A DNA stretch of 64,000 nt from Salipiger abyssi (GCF_001975705.1 NZ_CP015093.1:2418001-2482000); one strand, 5' to 3'; shown: positions 17,349-26,116, counted from the stretch's first letter. The notes: generated by a model not told the origin, from the letters alone. Made by a program: numbers and translations.

Positions 17349-17536
17349 CTTTTCCGGTCAGTGGATTGGTGGGGTGGCGAGGGTTTCCGGCTGCCCCTGC
17401 ACAAGCGAAGCCCGCGACGTTTTCCCCGGCTGACAAGCCGGCTCAGAGTGTCCCGCTGCTCATCCCCGATGTGTCGCGGCGGCCCGGGCCGGTGTGGCCC
17501 GCTTCGCATGGCAGGCGCGATGCCGCGCGCCGGATC

Positions 17537-19930
17537 CTAGACCAGCAGATCGTATTCCGTTCCGCCCAGCATGACGTTGATCTCGTCCTGCGCGGCGCCG
17601 TCCACCAGCGCCCACAGGATCTGTCCCGTGGGCCTGTAGATGACAAAAGCCTCCGCCACCCCGTCTGTCCCGGCGCCGGCGGTTTCCGCGAAATTTATCT
17701 GGAGATTGGACCGCACGGCGGCTCTGCCGAGGATGAGCACATCCCCATCCTCCGCGGCGTAATCCTGAATCCAGTCGGTCCCGTGCCCGTAAAGGCCGAT
17801 ATGAAAGAATCTGTCTGCGCCCGCGCCGCCACTGAGGCGGTCGAACCCGTAGCCGCCATTGAGGAAATCATCTCCGGCATTGCCGAAGAGCGCGTCGCCC
17901 CAGGCGCCGCCGCTGAGGCTGTCGTTTCCGGTCTGGCCCGCCAGCGTGTCGGCCCCGTAACCGCCTTGAATCAGATCGGCGTCTTCCATCCCGTAAAGGG
18001 AATCGTTGCCGTATCCGCCAAGAAGCGTGTCATTGCCCTCACCGCCGAAAATCGTATCGCTGCGATCATTGGTGGGGTCGTTCCCATCAGAGCCATGCAG
18101 CCAATCGTTGCCGGCGGCGCCATGCAGTTCGTCGGCGCCGGTTCCGCCAAGCGCCTGATCGTCGCCCTCGCCCATATAGAGACGGTCGTCAAACGGCGTG
18201 CCGAGCACCCGGTCATTGCCACCGCCCGCGCCGAAGACCTGCCCGGTGGTCGGGTTGTTGATCGACAGATCGCGGTATTCTTCCGCAGGGCCCGAAAAGA
18301 AGTTGCTGACGATGCTGCCATAGCGGACGTAGTGGCCGTTGAAGATGAATTCGTCGAAGTTGAGCAATGTCAGGTCCGCCGCGCCGTAGCGCAGATGCAG
18401 CGTGCCGTCGGGGTTCAGCGTGAAGACATCGGCAAACACCAGATCCGCGGGCCGTTCGAACTCGGCATACATCCGGTCGAACAGATCCAGATGCACGATA
18501 TCGTGGCCTGTGCCGCCATCGCCATAGCCGGTTTCCTGCCCGAAGCGCAGCAGGTCGTCACCGCCGCCGCCAAGCAGGGTATCGTTGCCATCGCCGCCGT
18601 CCAGTACATCGTTTTCGTCCGATCCGGTTACATGGTCATCGCCCGCACCGGCCAGCACGAAACCGGCGGATGTGAGTGCAATCCGGTCGTCGCCGGCGGT
18701 TCCCGAATGTTGTTCCGGCAGATCCATCGTCGCGATCTCGCGCTGTCGAGTCTGTCCGAGCACGGCCTCTCGCCACACGATCAGCGCGCCGTCCTGCACA
18801 CTTGTACCGCCGATTCCGAGGGTTCGGCTCTGGTCCGTGTCCGGAAACAGAAGCGTTCTGCCATATTGCCAGCCATCGGCGTCGAAGACCGCAACACCGG
18901 CCCCTTCCTGCAAGGTGTTCTCGCCCGTCTGATAATAACCGTGATCGCGCACCATCGCGTAGAGGCCACCGCCCAACGGCGCCGCCTCGAAGCCGGGCGT
19001 GCTGCCCTCCGTGATGAAGGCTTCGAGCCGAATCGGGTCGGAAAGCTCGGTGACATCGCCGGTCTGCATATAGCGGACATAGCTCCCGCCGGTCGTGTAA
19101 GGGCTGGGGGTATAGGTCTGCCAGAAGAACGCGACGTCGCCCTCATCCGAATAGAAGGTCATGCCCCGTCCACCGATCCCGGCCTCGACGGGACGCTCCG
19201 TCAAGTCCCCCTCTGCCGAAAGGGTCGCCATCTCGATACCCGTGACACCGTCGTTCCAAGTGACCAGAATATCGCCATTTGCGGCTGCGGTCAGGTCGAT
19301 GAGGCCCGGCGCGCGATCCTGCGCCAGCATTTGCCGCGCTCCCACCGGGTTGCCCGAGGCATCATAGGCCTGAAGGACGATGTGATTCACGCCGTCGATC
19401 ACCGCGCTGCCACCCACGACAATGGTGCCGTCCGGGCGGGTGGCCACGTCCCATGTCGGGCGATACCAGGAGACGGAAAAAACGTCGGGATCGGCGCGCA
19501 CCCGCGCCGTGCCGGGATCGAGGGGCATGCGCCCGTCGGCGCCGGGATTGGTAAAAACCATCGGCGCCGTCGCAGGGCTGCCATCGGCGGCCAAGAGCTG
19601 GACCGCCAGGCGCGGCGCGAAGGATTCGTCATCGGCGGACATGACCGCCGCCACGATCCAGCCGCCACCGGTCAGTTCGCTGATCTCGAAGGCATCCGGG
19701 GTCGTTGCCATGCCATCCAGGATGCTGAAGGCAGGGCCCGGCGTGCCGTCGGATGCAAGCCGCTGCGCGGTCACCTCGGCGCTGCTCTGCGAGGGGAAAT
19801 CGCCCGAGAGATCCGTAACGCGGATATCGAGGATCCCGCCGCCATCCGCCGGTGTGAGGGCGTATCGGTAGGGCAGGCCGTCGGTTTCTGCGGTGGTGAA
19901 CGTCGTGGCGGGCGAAGACCAATAGGACAT
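17537..19930 (-). CDS. RTX (hemolysin-type calcium-binding) exoprotein
   Basis: Large acidic protein of 797 residues with no N-terminal signal peptide. The N-terminal ~410 residues contain beta-propeller-like repeats (for example GGGWIVAAVMSADDES and NGDILVTWNDG). The C-terminal half carries many RTX nonapeptides of the GGxGxDxLx type (GDGNDTLLGGGGDDLL and similar) that bind Ca2+ outside the cell. The hydrophobic end DLLV fits a C-terminal type I secretion signal. No type I transporter is in the window. Start chosen at 19930 (MSYWSS), preceded by AGAAGAG; an in-frame start 17 codons upstream is less likely. Composition looks less GC-biased than its neighbours. Confidence 0.85.
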   Translation of the reverse strand: MSYWSSPATTFTTAETDGLPYRYALTPADGGGILDIRVTDLSGDFPSQSSAEVTAQRLASDGTPGPAFSILDGMATTPDAFEISELTGGGWIVAAVMSADDESFAPRLAVQLLAADGSPATAPMVFTNPGADGRMPLDPGTARVRADPDVFSVSWYRPTWDVATRPDGTIVVGGSAVIDGVNHIVLQAYDASGNPVGARQMLAQDRAPGLIDLTAAANGDILVTWNDGVTGIEMATLSAEGDLTERPVEAGIGGRGMTFYSDEGDVAFFWQTYTPSPYTTGGSYVRYMQTGDVTELSDPIRLEAFITEGSTPGFEAAPLGGGLYAMVRDHGYYQTGENTLQEGAGVAVFDADGWQYGRTLLFPDTDQSRTLGIGGTSVQDGALIVWREAVLGQTRQREIATMDLPEQHSGTAGDDRIALTSAGFVLAGAGDDHVTGSDENDVLDGGDGNDTLLGGGGDDLLRFGQETGYGDGGTGHDIVHLDLFDRMYAEFERPADLVFADVFTLNPDGTLHLRYGAADLTLLNFDEFIFNGHYVRYGSIVSNFFSGPAEEYRDLSINNPTTGQVFGAGGGNDRVLGTPFDDRLYMGEGDDQALGGTGADELHGAAGNDWLHGSDGNDPTNDRSDTIFGGEGNDTLLGGYGNDSLYGMEDADLIQGGYGADTLAGQTGNDSLSGGAWGDALFGNAGDDFLNGGYGFDRLSGGAGADRFFHIGLYGHGTDWIQDYAAEDGDVLILGRAAVRSNLQINFAETAGAGTDGVAEAFVIYRPTGQILWALVDGAAQDEINVMLGGTEYDLLV

Positions 19931-20270
19931 GGAAAGCTCTTCTTTGCGACACAAAAGGTCAGGAAAATACAAAATGCCCAAAAGTCAGGCACCGGATGGT
20001 GTCGAAGCATGCTCTTCGAAAACCGCAGATGGATCAAGTCTCCGGGGATTTCCGCAAGGGCCGCCGGGCAGGGCGGCATGGCATGAGCGGGGGGACGTCG
20101 ACCCGTCACAAAGCGTTTCGGGCGCTGTCGCTGCACGTTCGGTCGCCGGCATGCGGTTATTTGCGCGGCGGGCGTGCACACTCGTTGGAGGCCCGCGAGG
20201 TGCTCGGGGTTGAAATGACGGGCGACGGTCCGCGACCGTCGTGTAAGCGCGCGTGTGAGCGGCCCGGGGG
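19931..20270. other. Non-coding spacer between RTX gene and sensor kinase
   Basis: About 340 bases between two minus-strand genes. I see no convincing gene. It should hold the RTX promoter (its 5' side) and the end of the kinase operon. The only clear structure is the hairpin at 20223-20241. Confidence 0.6.
20223..20241 (-). terminator. Hairpin after the sensor kinase gene
   Basis: Perfect 8-bp stem CGACGGTC / GACCGTCG with a 3-base loop, 30 bases past the kinase stop on the minus strand. There is no T run, so it may be a transcript-end stabiliser rather than a classical terminator. Confidence 0.4.
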
Positions 20271-21617
20271 TCAGTCCGGCAGGCGTACCGAGACCAGATG
20301 CCGTCCCTCCGCATCGCGGCCTCCGAGATCCAGCGCGCCGTTCAGCCGCGCGACCGCGCTCGCCACGATGGAGAGGCCGAGCCCGCTGCCCGAGCCTGAC
20401 GGCCCGCGCACAAAGCGCTCGGTCATGCGCGCGCGCTGATCCTCGGGGATGCCGGGGCCGTCATCGGCGATGCCGATATGCAGCGCGCCCTCCGCGTGCC
20501 GCGCAGTGACGCGCACGCTGCCGCCGTTGGGGGAGGCGATGATCGCGTTTTCGATCAGATTGCGCAGCGTCGCATGCAGCAGGAAGGGGCTGGTGCGGAC
20601 GGTGCCGGGCAGCGGCGCGAGGTCGCTGTCGAGCGCGATCTCGCGGGCGCGGGCGAGGGGGGCGAGCTCTGCCATTGTCTCGCCGATCAGCGCGGCGGGG
20701 TCGGCGGCGGTCTGCTCCGGTGTCTCGCGGTCGATCTCGGCAAGCTCCAGCAGTTGGCGCACCAGCCGGTCGGTGCGGTCGACAGAGGTTTCGATGGCGC
20801 GCAGGGCGGCGGCGCGGGTCTCGGCATCGGGGGCCATGCGCAGCACCTGCGCCTGGGTGCGCATGCCCGCGAGCGGCGTCTTCAGCTCATGCGCGGCATA
20901 GGTGGTGAAATCGCGCTCGGTGTCGCGGGCGGCGGCGACCCTGGCAAAGAGCGTGTCGAGCGCGCGGCGCACAGGCCTTATCTCGCGCGGAGCCGGACCC
21001 TGGGGCAGGGGGCTCAGATCCGAGGGGGAGCGTGCCCGCAGCGTGGCGGCGAGCCGGTCGAGCGGCGCCAGCCCGCGCGCGACGCTGATCCAGATGAGCC
21101 CGCCCAGAAGCGGCAGGATGATTGCGGCCGGCAGCAGCAGCCCCTCGATCACGTCGCGCACCAGCCGGTCGCGCACGGCGATGCTGTCGCCGACCATCAC
21201 CCGCACGCCAAGCGCCGGGTTGACCACGGTAAAGACCCGCCAGGGCTCGCCCTCGACATCGGATTGCGAATAGCCCGCACCCTCGGCGGCGGTGAGCCGG
21301 GCCTGCGGCGCGCCGTCCGAGCGGCCCACCAGCGCGTCATCGTCGAGCGACCAGATCTGACAGGAGAGCTGCCGGGTGTAGCCGCCCGCCGGCGGCATCG
21401 GCACCTGCATCGTCTCGCCACCGGCATGGGCGACCTCGATCCGGTGATCGGAAATCAGCGAGGAGACCATGGTCGCGGCCTCGGCCAGCCGCGCGTCGAG
21501 CACCCGCTCGACCTCGGCGCGGGTGGAGGTCTCGATCCACAGCACCGCCGAAAGCCAGATCGCGCCGGTGGCCAGCGCCAGGATCAGGAACAGCCGCAGC
21601 CGGATCGAGATGGTCAT
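20271..21617 (-). CDS. QseC/PmrB-like sensor histidine kinase
   Basis: 448-residue membrane kinase partnered with the response regulator directly upstream; the two overlap by four bases (21614-21617). N-terminal helix at about 8-28, periplasmic region to ~150, second helix at ~165-185, then HAMP. H-box YAAHELKTPLAG, N-box NLIENAI, G1 DDGPGIP and G2 GSGSGLGLSI are all present. Domain plan and the TxxxTP-type H-box are those of the QseC/PmrB group. The periplasmic signal is unknown. It probably controls the divergent L,D-transpeptidase genes through the neighbouring operators. Confidence 0.9.
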   Translation of the reverse strand: MTISIRLRLFLILALATGAIWLSAVLWIETSTRAEVERVLDARLAEAATMVSSLISDHRIEVAHAGGETMQVPMPPAGGYTRQLSCQIWSLDDDALVGRSDGAPQARLTAAEGAGYSQSDVEGEPWRVFTVVNPALGVRVMVGDSIAVRDRLVRDVIEGLLLPAAIILPLLGGLIWISVARGLAPLDRLAATLRARSPSDLSPLPQGPAPREIRPVRRALDTLFARVAAARDTERDFTTYAAHELKTPLAGMRTQAQVLRMAPDAETRAAALRAIETSVDRTDRLVRQLLELAEIDRETPEQTAADPAALIGETMAELAPLARAREIALDSDLAPLPGTVRTSPFLLHATLRNLIENAIIASPNGGSVRVTARHAEGALHIGIADDGPGIPEDQRARMTERFVRGPSGSGSGLGLSIVASAVARLNGALDLGGRDAEGRHLVSVRLPD

Positions 21618-22279
21618 GACCCCTCCGCCGCGACGCGGTAGCCGAGCCCGCGCACCGTTTCCACAAAGCCGCGCCCGAGCTTGGCGCGCAGCTTGTGCAC
21701 ATGCACCTCGACCGTGTTGCTCTCGACCTCCTCCTGCCAGCCGTATAGCCTCTCTTCGAGTGCGGCGCGCGACAGAACCCGGCCGGGATGCTCCATCAGC
21801 GCGTGCAGGATGGCGAATTCGTGCCGGGAAAAGCGTAGCGCGGCGCCGTCGCGGCTGCCGGTATGCGTGGCCGGGTCGATCTCCAGCCCGTTCCAGTGCA
21901 GCGCGCCGCTGGCACGGCCTTCGCCCCGGCGCAGCATGGCGCGCAGCCGGGCCGCGAGCTCGTCGAGATCGAAGGGCTTGCCGAGGTAGTCGTCCGCCCC
22001 GGCATCGAGCCCGCGCACCCGGTCGCGCACCTGATCGCGGGCGGTGAGCAGCAGCACCGGCAGGGCGGAGCCGCGCGCCCTGAGCTCGCCCAGCAGGTCG
22101 AGCCCGAGCCCGTCGGGCAGCATGATGTCGAGCACCATGCCCTCGAAGTCCGAGGTCTCCAGCGCGGCGCGGGCATCGGCGAGCGTGGCCACACGGTCGG
22201 CGGTGAAGCCCGACAGGCGCAGCCCCACGCTCAGCCCGTCGGCCAGCACCTCGTCATCCTCCACGATCAATATGCGCAT
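21614..22279 (-). CDS. OmpR-family response regulator, QseB/PmrA-like
   Basis: 221-residue regulator with receiver domain (acidic pair at residues 8-9, phosphoacceptor Asp51 in LDIMLPDG, Lys in GKPFDLDEL) and a C-terminal winged helix (residues ~125-215, EVHVHKLRAKLG recognition helix). The opening MRILIVEDDEVLADGL and the layout match the QseB/PmrA/TctD group. It is divergent from an L,D-transpeptidase gene. A YTTAAG-N5-YTTAAG box lies 36 bases upstream of its start, so autoregulation is likely. Confidence 0.92.
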   Translation of the reverse strand: MRILIVEDDEVLADGLSVGLRLSGFTADRVATLADARAALETSDFEGMVLDIMLPDGLGLDLLGELRARGSALPVLLLTARDQVRDRVRGLDAGADDYLGKPFDLDELAARLRAMLRRGEGRASGALHWNGLEIDPATHTGSRDGAALRFSRHEFAILHALMEHPGRVLSRAALEERLYGWQEEVESNTVEVHVHKLRAKLGRGFVETVRGLGYRVAAEGS

Positions 22280-22314
22280 CCCGGTTTCCTTGACGTCGCC
22301 GTTGCCCGGACAAC

Positions 22315-22331
22315 CTTAAGGCTGTCTTAAG
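22315..22331. promoter_or_regulatory. PmrA-box-like operator between regulator and L,D-transpeptidase genes
   Basis: CTTAAG-GCTGT-CTTAAG: two perfect hexamers on an 11-bp period, the half-site arrangement known for PmrA/QseB-type regulators (YTTAAK-N5-YTTAAK). It sits in the divergent intergenic region, 36 bases before the regulator start and 60 bases before the transpeptidase start. Confidence 0.75.
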
Positions 22332-22390
22332 CTCTGCCGTCCAGCCCGTTCCCCATGACTTTCCCGCGAGCCCGTGCCACCATGCCTCCC

Positions 22391-23098
22391 ATGTCCATTC
22401 AGATCCCCTTCCGCCCGCTCATCGCGCTGACCGCGCTTGCCTTTCTTGCCGCCTGCGCCATGCCGCCAAGCGACGTGCCCGGCCAGATCGGGGCCGAGAC
22501 ACGGGCGATGTATGCCGCCGTCGAGGATGACGGTCGCGAGATCCCGGCGGTGCCGGACAAGTACCTCTCGGAAGCCGGCAAGCGCCAGCTCGTGCCCTAT
22601 TACGCGCCCTATCCGGCGGGAACCATCGTGGTCGATCCGGGCGGGCGGCATCTCTACCACATTCAGGGCGACGAGACCGCGATGCGCTATCTCGTGGCGG
22701 TGGGCGCGGCGGGCTACGGCTTTGCCGGCGAGGCGACGATCCCGTTCCAGCGCGACTGGCCTTACTGGACGCCCACGAAGAATATGCTGAAACGCGACCC
22801 CGAGACCTATGGGCCGGTGCGCAACGGTCTGCCCGGCGGGCTCGACAACCCGCTGGGCGCGCGGGCGCTCTATCTCTACCGCAATGGCCGCGACACGCTT
22901 TACCGCATTCATGGCACCTCCAGCCCCTGGACCATCGGCCACGCGACCTCCTCGGGATGCATCCGGCTTTTCAATCAGGACATCATCCATCTCGCCGAGC
23001 AGGTGGAGCCGGGCGCCAAGGTGGTGGTGCTGCGCAAGGAAGAGGCGGGCAAATGGACCAGCCCGCCCGAAGAAGGCACCGACGGGGAAGACGTATGA
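22391..23098 (+). CDS. L,D-transpeptidase (YkuD family), lipoprotein
   Basis: Periplasmic peptidoglycan cross-linking or editing enzyme, about 235 residues. Signal peptide with lipobox LAAC (Cys22 when started at 22391) predicts an outer- or inner-membrane lipoprotein. YkuD domain from about residue 70: IVVDPGGRHLYHIQGD, then catalytic HGTSSPWTIGHATSSGCIRL with the active Cys. ATGs at 22355, 22382 and 22391 are in frame; I prefer 22391 for the shortest signal peptide, but none has a strong ribosome-binding site. It overlaps the DsbA-like gene by four bases. A PmrA-box-like operator lies 60 bases upstream. Confidence 0.9.
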   Translation: MSIQIPFRPLIALTALAFLAACAMPPSDVPGQIGAETRAMYAAVEDDGREIPAVPDKYLSEAGKRQLVPYYAPYPAGTIVVDPGGRHLYHIQGDETAMRYLVAVGAAGYGFAGEATIPFQRDWPYWTPTKNMLKRDPETYGPVRNGLPGGLDNPLGARALYLYRNGRDTLYRIHGTSSPWTIGHATSSGCIRLFNQDIIHLAEQVEPGAKVVVLRKEEAGKWTSPPEEGTDGEDV

Positions 23099-23703
23099 GG
23101 CTGACCCGCAGAGAGAGCCTTGCGCTGGGCGCCGGTGCCGGTCTGATCGGCCTGCTGCCGCGCGGCGCCGCGGCGCAGGAGCTGACGGTCGAGGCGGTGC
23201 TGCGCGACCCCGACGCGCCGGTTCTCGGCAATCCGGAGGGCGATGTGACGGTGGTGGAGTATTTCGACTACCAGTGTCCGTATTGCAAAGCCATGCATCC
23301 GGTGCTGAAGGACGTGCTGGCCGAGGACGGCAATCTCCGTCTGGTGATGAAGGACTGGCCGATCTTCGGCGCGCCCTCCGTCCGGGCGAGCCAGTTGGCG
23401 CTGGGTGCGCATGGCCTCGGCGCCTATGAGGCGGCGATGGAGGCCTTGATGACCACGCAGGGAAGGCTGAGCCAGCGCCAGGTCGATGCGGTGGTGTCCG
23501 GGGTCGTGCCGGCGAAAGAGGCGCTGCGCGCCTATCGGCGCAACCGCAAGACCTGGGACGGGCTGATGGAGCGCAACGCCTATCAGGCGATTGCGCTGGG
23601 CTTTCGCGGCACGCCGGGTTTTGCCGTCGAGACGGTGATCTATGACGGCGCGCTCGACCGCGAGATGCTGAAAGCCGCCATCGCCGAGGTGCGGCGGGGA
23701 TAG
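23095..23703 (+). CDS. DsbA-family thiol-disulfide oxidoreductase
   Basis: Exported thioredoxin-fold protein of 202 residues. Twin-arginine-like N-terminus TRRESLALGAG plus hydrophobic stretch and AAAQ cleavage region; active site CPYC at residues 61-64 in EYFDYQCPYCKAMHP; cis-Pro loop FRGTPGFAV near residue 173. The ATG overlaps the transpeptidase stop (ATGA). Because YkuD enzymes need a reduced catalytic Cys in the oxidising periplasm, I infer this protein reduces or protects the adjacent transpeptidase, although a general disulfide role is equally possible. Confidence 0.88.
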   Translation: MRLTRRESLALGAGAGLIGLLPRGAAAQELTVEAVLRDPDAPVLGNPEGDVTVVEYFDYQCPYCKAMHPVLKDVLAEDGNLRLVMKDWPIFGAPSVRASQLALGAHGLGAYEAAMEALMTTQGRLSQRQVDAVVSGVVPAKEALRAYRRNRKTWDGLMERNAYQAIALGFRGTPGFAVETVIYDGALDREMLKAAIAEVRRG

Positions 23704-23714
23704 GCGCTGTCTGC

Positions 23715-23731
23715 CTTAAGGTTGGTTTAAG
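23715..23731. promoter_or_regulatory. PmrA-box-like operator upstream of the second L,D-transpeptidase
   Basis: CTTAAG-GTTGG-TTTAAG, the same half-sites and 11-bp period as the box at 22315. It lies 64 bases upstream of the second transpeptidase start, in the 91-base gap after the DsbA gene. Confidence 0.72.
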
Positions 23732-23794
23732 GCAGGGCTGCTCTGGGGGAGGCTGCGGCATCCTCATGCCGTGGCAGAACAAAGGAGCAGACAG

Positions 23795-24349
23795 ATGAGC
23801 CATACCCTTACGCGCCGTGGCGCGCTGGTACTCGGCGCCGCGGCGGCCGGAACGCTCGCCGCCCCCGCCATTGCCTCCGAAGGCATCACCCGGCGCAATA
23901 TCTCCAGCTTTTCCATGCAGGACTGGCGCGATCATTTCGACACGCTCGGCGTGGCCAGCATCGTCGCCGACACCACCTCGCGCGCGCTGCATTTCTGGTC
24001 GGGCGACGGCAGCGATTACCGCATCTATCCCACCTCGGTGCCGCTGACCGAGGAGCTGACCAAGCGCGGCTACACAGAGATCGTGCGCAAGAAGGTCGGG
24101 CCCTCCTGGACGCCGACGCAATCGCAGCTCGAACGTTACCCCGACTGGAAGCCGATCCCGCCGGGCCCCGACAATCCGCTCGGCACCCATGCGATGTATC
24201 TGAGCTGGCCCGCCTATATCATCCACGGCACCCACGATACCCGCAAGATCGGGCGGCGCAGCTCGGACGGCTGTATCGGGCTCTATAACGAAAAGATCGC
24301 CGAGCTGTTTCAGCTCTGCCCCATCGGCACGCAGGTGCGGGTGATCTGA
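23795..24349 (+). CDS. L,D-transpeptidase (YkuD family), Tat-exported
   Basis: 184-residue YkuD protein with a twin-arginine-type leader (TLTRRGALVLGAA, cleavage after AIA). The catalytic block reads IHGTHDTRKIGRRSSDGCIGL with the His and Cys in the expected spacing. Start at 23795 is fixed by AAAGGAG eight bases upstream; an earlier in-frame start lacks one. Shorter than, and not a recent copy of, the transpeptidase at 22391. It has its own operator, so it is a separate unit of the same inferred regulon. Confidence 0.9.
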   Translation: MSHTLTRRGALVLGAAAAGTLAAPAIASEGITRRNISSFSMQDWRDHFDTLGVASIVADTTSRALHFWSGDGSDYRIYPTSVPLTEELTKRGYTEIVRKKVGPSWTPTQSQLERYPDWKPIPPGPDNPLGTHAMYLSWPAYIIHGTHDTRKIGRRSSDGCIGLYNEKIAELFQLCPIGTQVRVI

Positions 24350-24368
24350 TCGCACCAGAAACCGGCTG

Positions 24369-25244
24369 TCAGAACAGGCCGAAAAAGCGCTCTGGCAGCC
24401 GGTATTGCAGATCGTAATCCGGGCGGTCGAATTGCCAGAAGCCGGTGTCGCCGCGCGGCTTCCAACTGCGTTGCATGCGCTTACGCACCCAGTCCAGATC
24501 AAAGCCCTCCTGCATCTCGAGCCCGGCGAATGCCTCGAAGACCGCGCGGTCCTCGCCGCGCGCCTCGGCGAACCAGTGCCGACCGATGGCGGCTTCCTTG
24601 ACCCCGACGCCGACCTCTTCGGTGACCTGGTTGCGCCGGTTCATCGTCTCCGTATAGGTCGCGAAATCGCAGTATTTCAGGTGGAAGAGATAGAGCGGAT
24701 CCGGGGTGAAGAGCTTTGAGGCCTGGGTGAAATGCCCGCCGCGCGCGATCTTGGTGCCAAGCGAGACGACGCAGGGCTTGGAGTAATGCGGCGCAAGTCG
24801 CAGATGCCGGCGCGGGCCGAGGATCGTGTCGCCAAGCGCCTCGGCCTCCAGGTCGATGCGGTGGATCACCTCAAGACCCAGCGGCGTCAGCACCCGGCGC
24901 AGCGGCTTGTCCGCCAGCCAGTCGAGCAGCGATACGCCCTCGGCGGGATCGAGCGCCACCAGCTCGTCGACATCGCCGACGATGACGTGATTGTAGTAGC
25001 TGCGCAGCCCGGCCACGAGATTGTTCAGCAGCCGCCAGCGCTTCATGTCGAAATTCGCATGCGGATCGCCTGGAATGCCGATGATATTGCAGCCTTCGGC
25101 CAGCCGGGTCATCTCTTCGCCCCGGCCATGGTTGACGACATAGCAGTTCTCGCGCCCGAGCAGGCGACCGTAATAGCCGACCCACGCCTTGAGGAAAAAG
25201 GCGTCGTCCCGAACCATCGTCACCGCGGCGGCCACCGATTGCAT
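24369..25244 (-). CDS. Family 2-like glycosyltransferase (Glyco_tranf_2_4 type)
   Basis: 291-residue cytosolic glycosyltransferase-like protein. N-terminal VAAAVTMVRDDAFFLKAWVGYYG is the usual opening of this group (nucleotide-sugar side), and VIVGDVDELVAL holds the metal-binding D-x-D (DVD) motif near residue 95. The ATG at 25244 has AGGAG upstream, so the extra 23 residues to 25313 are excluded. Donor and acceptor are unknown. The divergent neighbour (25370) may act in the same surface-glycan pathway, by position only. Confidence 0.82.
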   Translation of the reverse strand: MQSVAAAVTMVRDDAFFLKAWVGYYGRLLGRENCYVVNHGRGEEMTRLAEGCNIIGIPGDPHANFDMKRWRLLNNLVAGLRSYYNHVIVGDVDELVALDPAEGVSLLDWLADKPLRRVLTPLGLEVIHRIDLEAEALGDTILGPRRHLRLAPHYSKPCVVSLGTKIARGGHFTQASKLFTPDPLYLFHLKYCDFATYTETMNRRNQVTEEVGVGVKEAAIGRHWFAEARGEDRAVFEAFAGLEMQEGFDLDWVRKRMQRSWKPRGDTGFWQFDRPDYDLQYRLPERFFGLF

Positions 25245-25369
25245 CTGCTCCTGCCCCTCTTGCCGTGGGTTTGCGCCAGCGTAGCCGCTTGCCGGGCGAA
25301 AGAGAATCGCCAATCGCGCGGGTGCGCGTTATCCTTGTCTGCAAACCACCGAAAAAGGGGCGGGGCAGA

Positions 25370-26116
25370 GTGATTTCGCAGGCGTTTTCCGAAACCGGCT
25401 GGCAATTCGCGCCGACGGGGCGGCCTGTCACCCGCTATCAGGTGTTCGGCGAGCGCTCCTCGGGGACGAATTTCGTCAAGCGGCTGATCGGGCGCAACAC
25501 CGTGCTGGCGCCGACCGAAGAGCTTGGCTGGAAACACGCGCTGCCGCATATGACCGCGATCCCGGCGGATCTGGCGGCGATCTGCGTTGTGCGGCATGCG
25601 GGCGACTGGGCGCGCTCGATGCATGCCAAGCCCTGGCATTGCCCACCGGAGATGCAGCGGCTGCCGTTTTCCGAGTTTATCCGCGCCGAATGGGCGACGA
25701 TTGCCGACCGGGCGCGCTATTTCCCGCAGGTCAAGGCGCTGGGCGGGGTGGGCGCGCCGCTGCAACTCGACCGCGACCCGCTGACCGGTGCGCCCTATGC
25801 CGATCTTTTCGCGCTGCGCCGGGCCAAGCTTCAGGGGCTGCTGAGTTTCTTCAACCGGGGCTGCGCGGTGGTGTTCTGCCGGCTGGAGGCGGTGCAGGCT
25901 GCGCCGGAGGTGTTCCTTGCCGAGCTTCAGGCGGAATTCAGTCTGCCACCCGCGCCGCAGCCCTATCGGCCTGTCGTGAAGCGGCTGGGGGCGAAGTTCC
26001 TGGCATCCGTGGAGGATCGCCCCGAGACGCCGTTGCGGCTGTCGGAGGGGGATATGGTGTTTCTGCGGGACCGGCTCGATTTGGAGCAGGAGGCGGCGCT
26101 CGGGTATCGGTACTAA
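25370..26116 (+). CDS. Sulfotransferase-like P-loop protein, function unknown
   Basis: About 248 residues from a GTG at 25370 preceded by AAGGGGCGGGG; the frame also remains open to 25265. FGERSSGTNFVKRLI resembles the 5'-phosphosulfate loop and CVVRHAGDWARSMH resembles the 3'-phosphate loop of sulfotransferases. I regard this as a weak fold-level match. No signal peptide. It is divergent from the glycosyltransferase with about 125 bases between starts, so shared regulation is plausible. Confidence 0.6.
   Translation: MISQAFSETGWQFAPTGRPVTRYQVFGERSSGTNFVKRLIGRNTVLAPTEELGWKHALPHMTAIPADLAAICVVRHAGDWARSMHAKPWHCPPEMQRLPFSEFIRAEWATIADRARYFPQVKALGGVGAPLQLDRDPLTGAPYADLFALRRAKLQGLLSFFNRGCAVVFCRLEAVQAAPEVFLAELQAEFSLPPAPQPYRPVVKRLGAKFLASVEDRPETPLRLSEGDMVFLRDRLDLEQEAALGYRY

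Noticed and set aside
17366..20086. 906-codon plus-strand open frame over the RTX gene
   Set aside because: The minus-strand product has regular RTX repeats; the plus-strand one has no recognisable features.
17233..20270. Genomic island at tRNA-Arg
   Set aside because: No integrase, no repeat of the tRNA 3' end and only one unusual gene; kept only as a question about the RTX gene.
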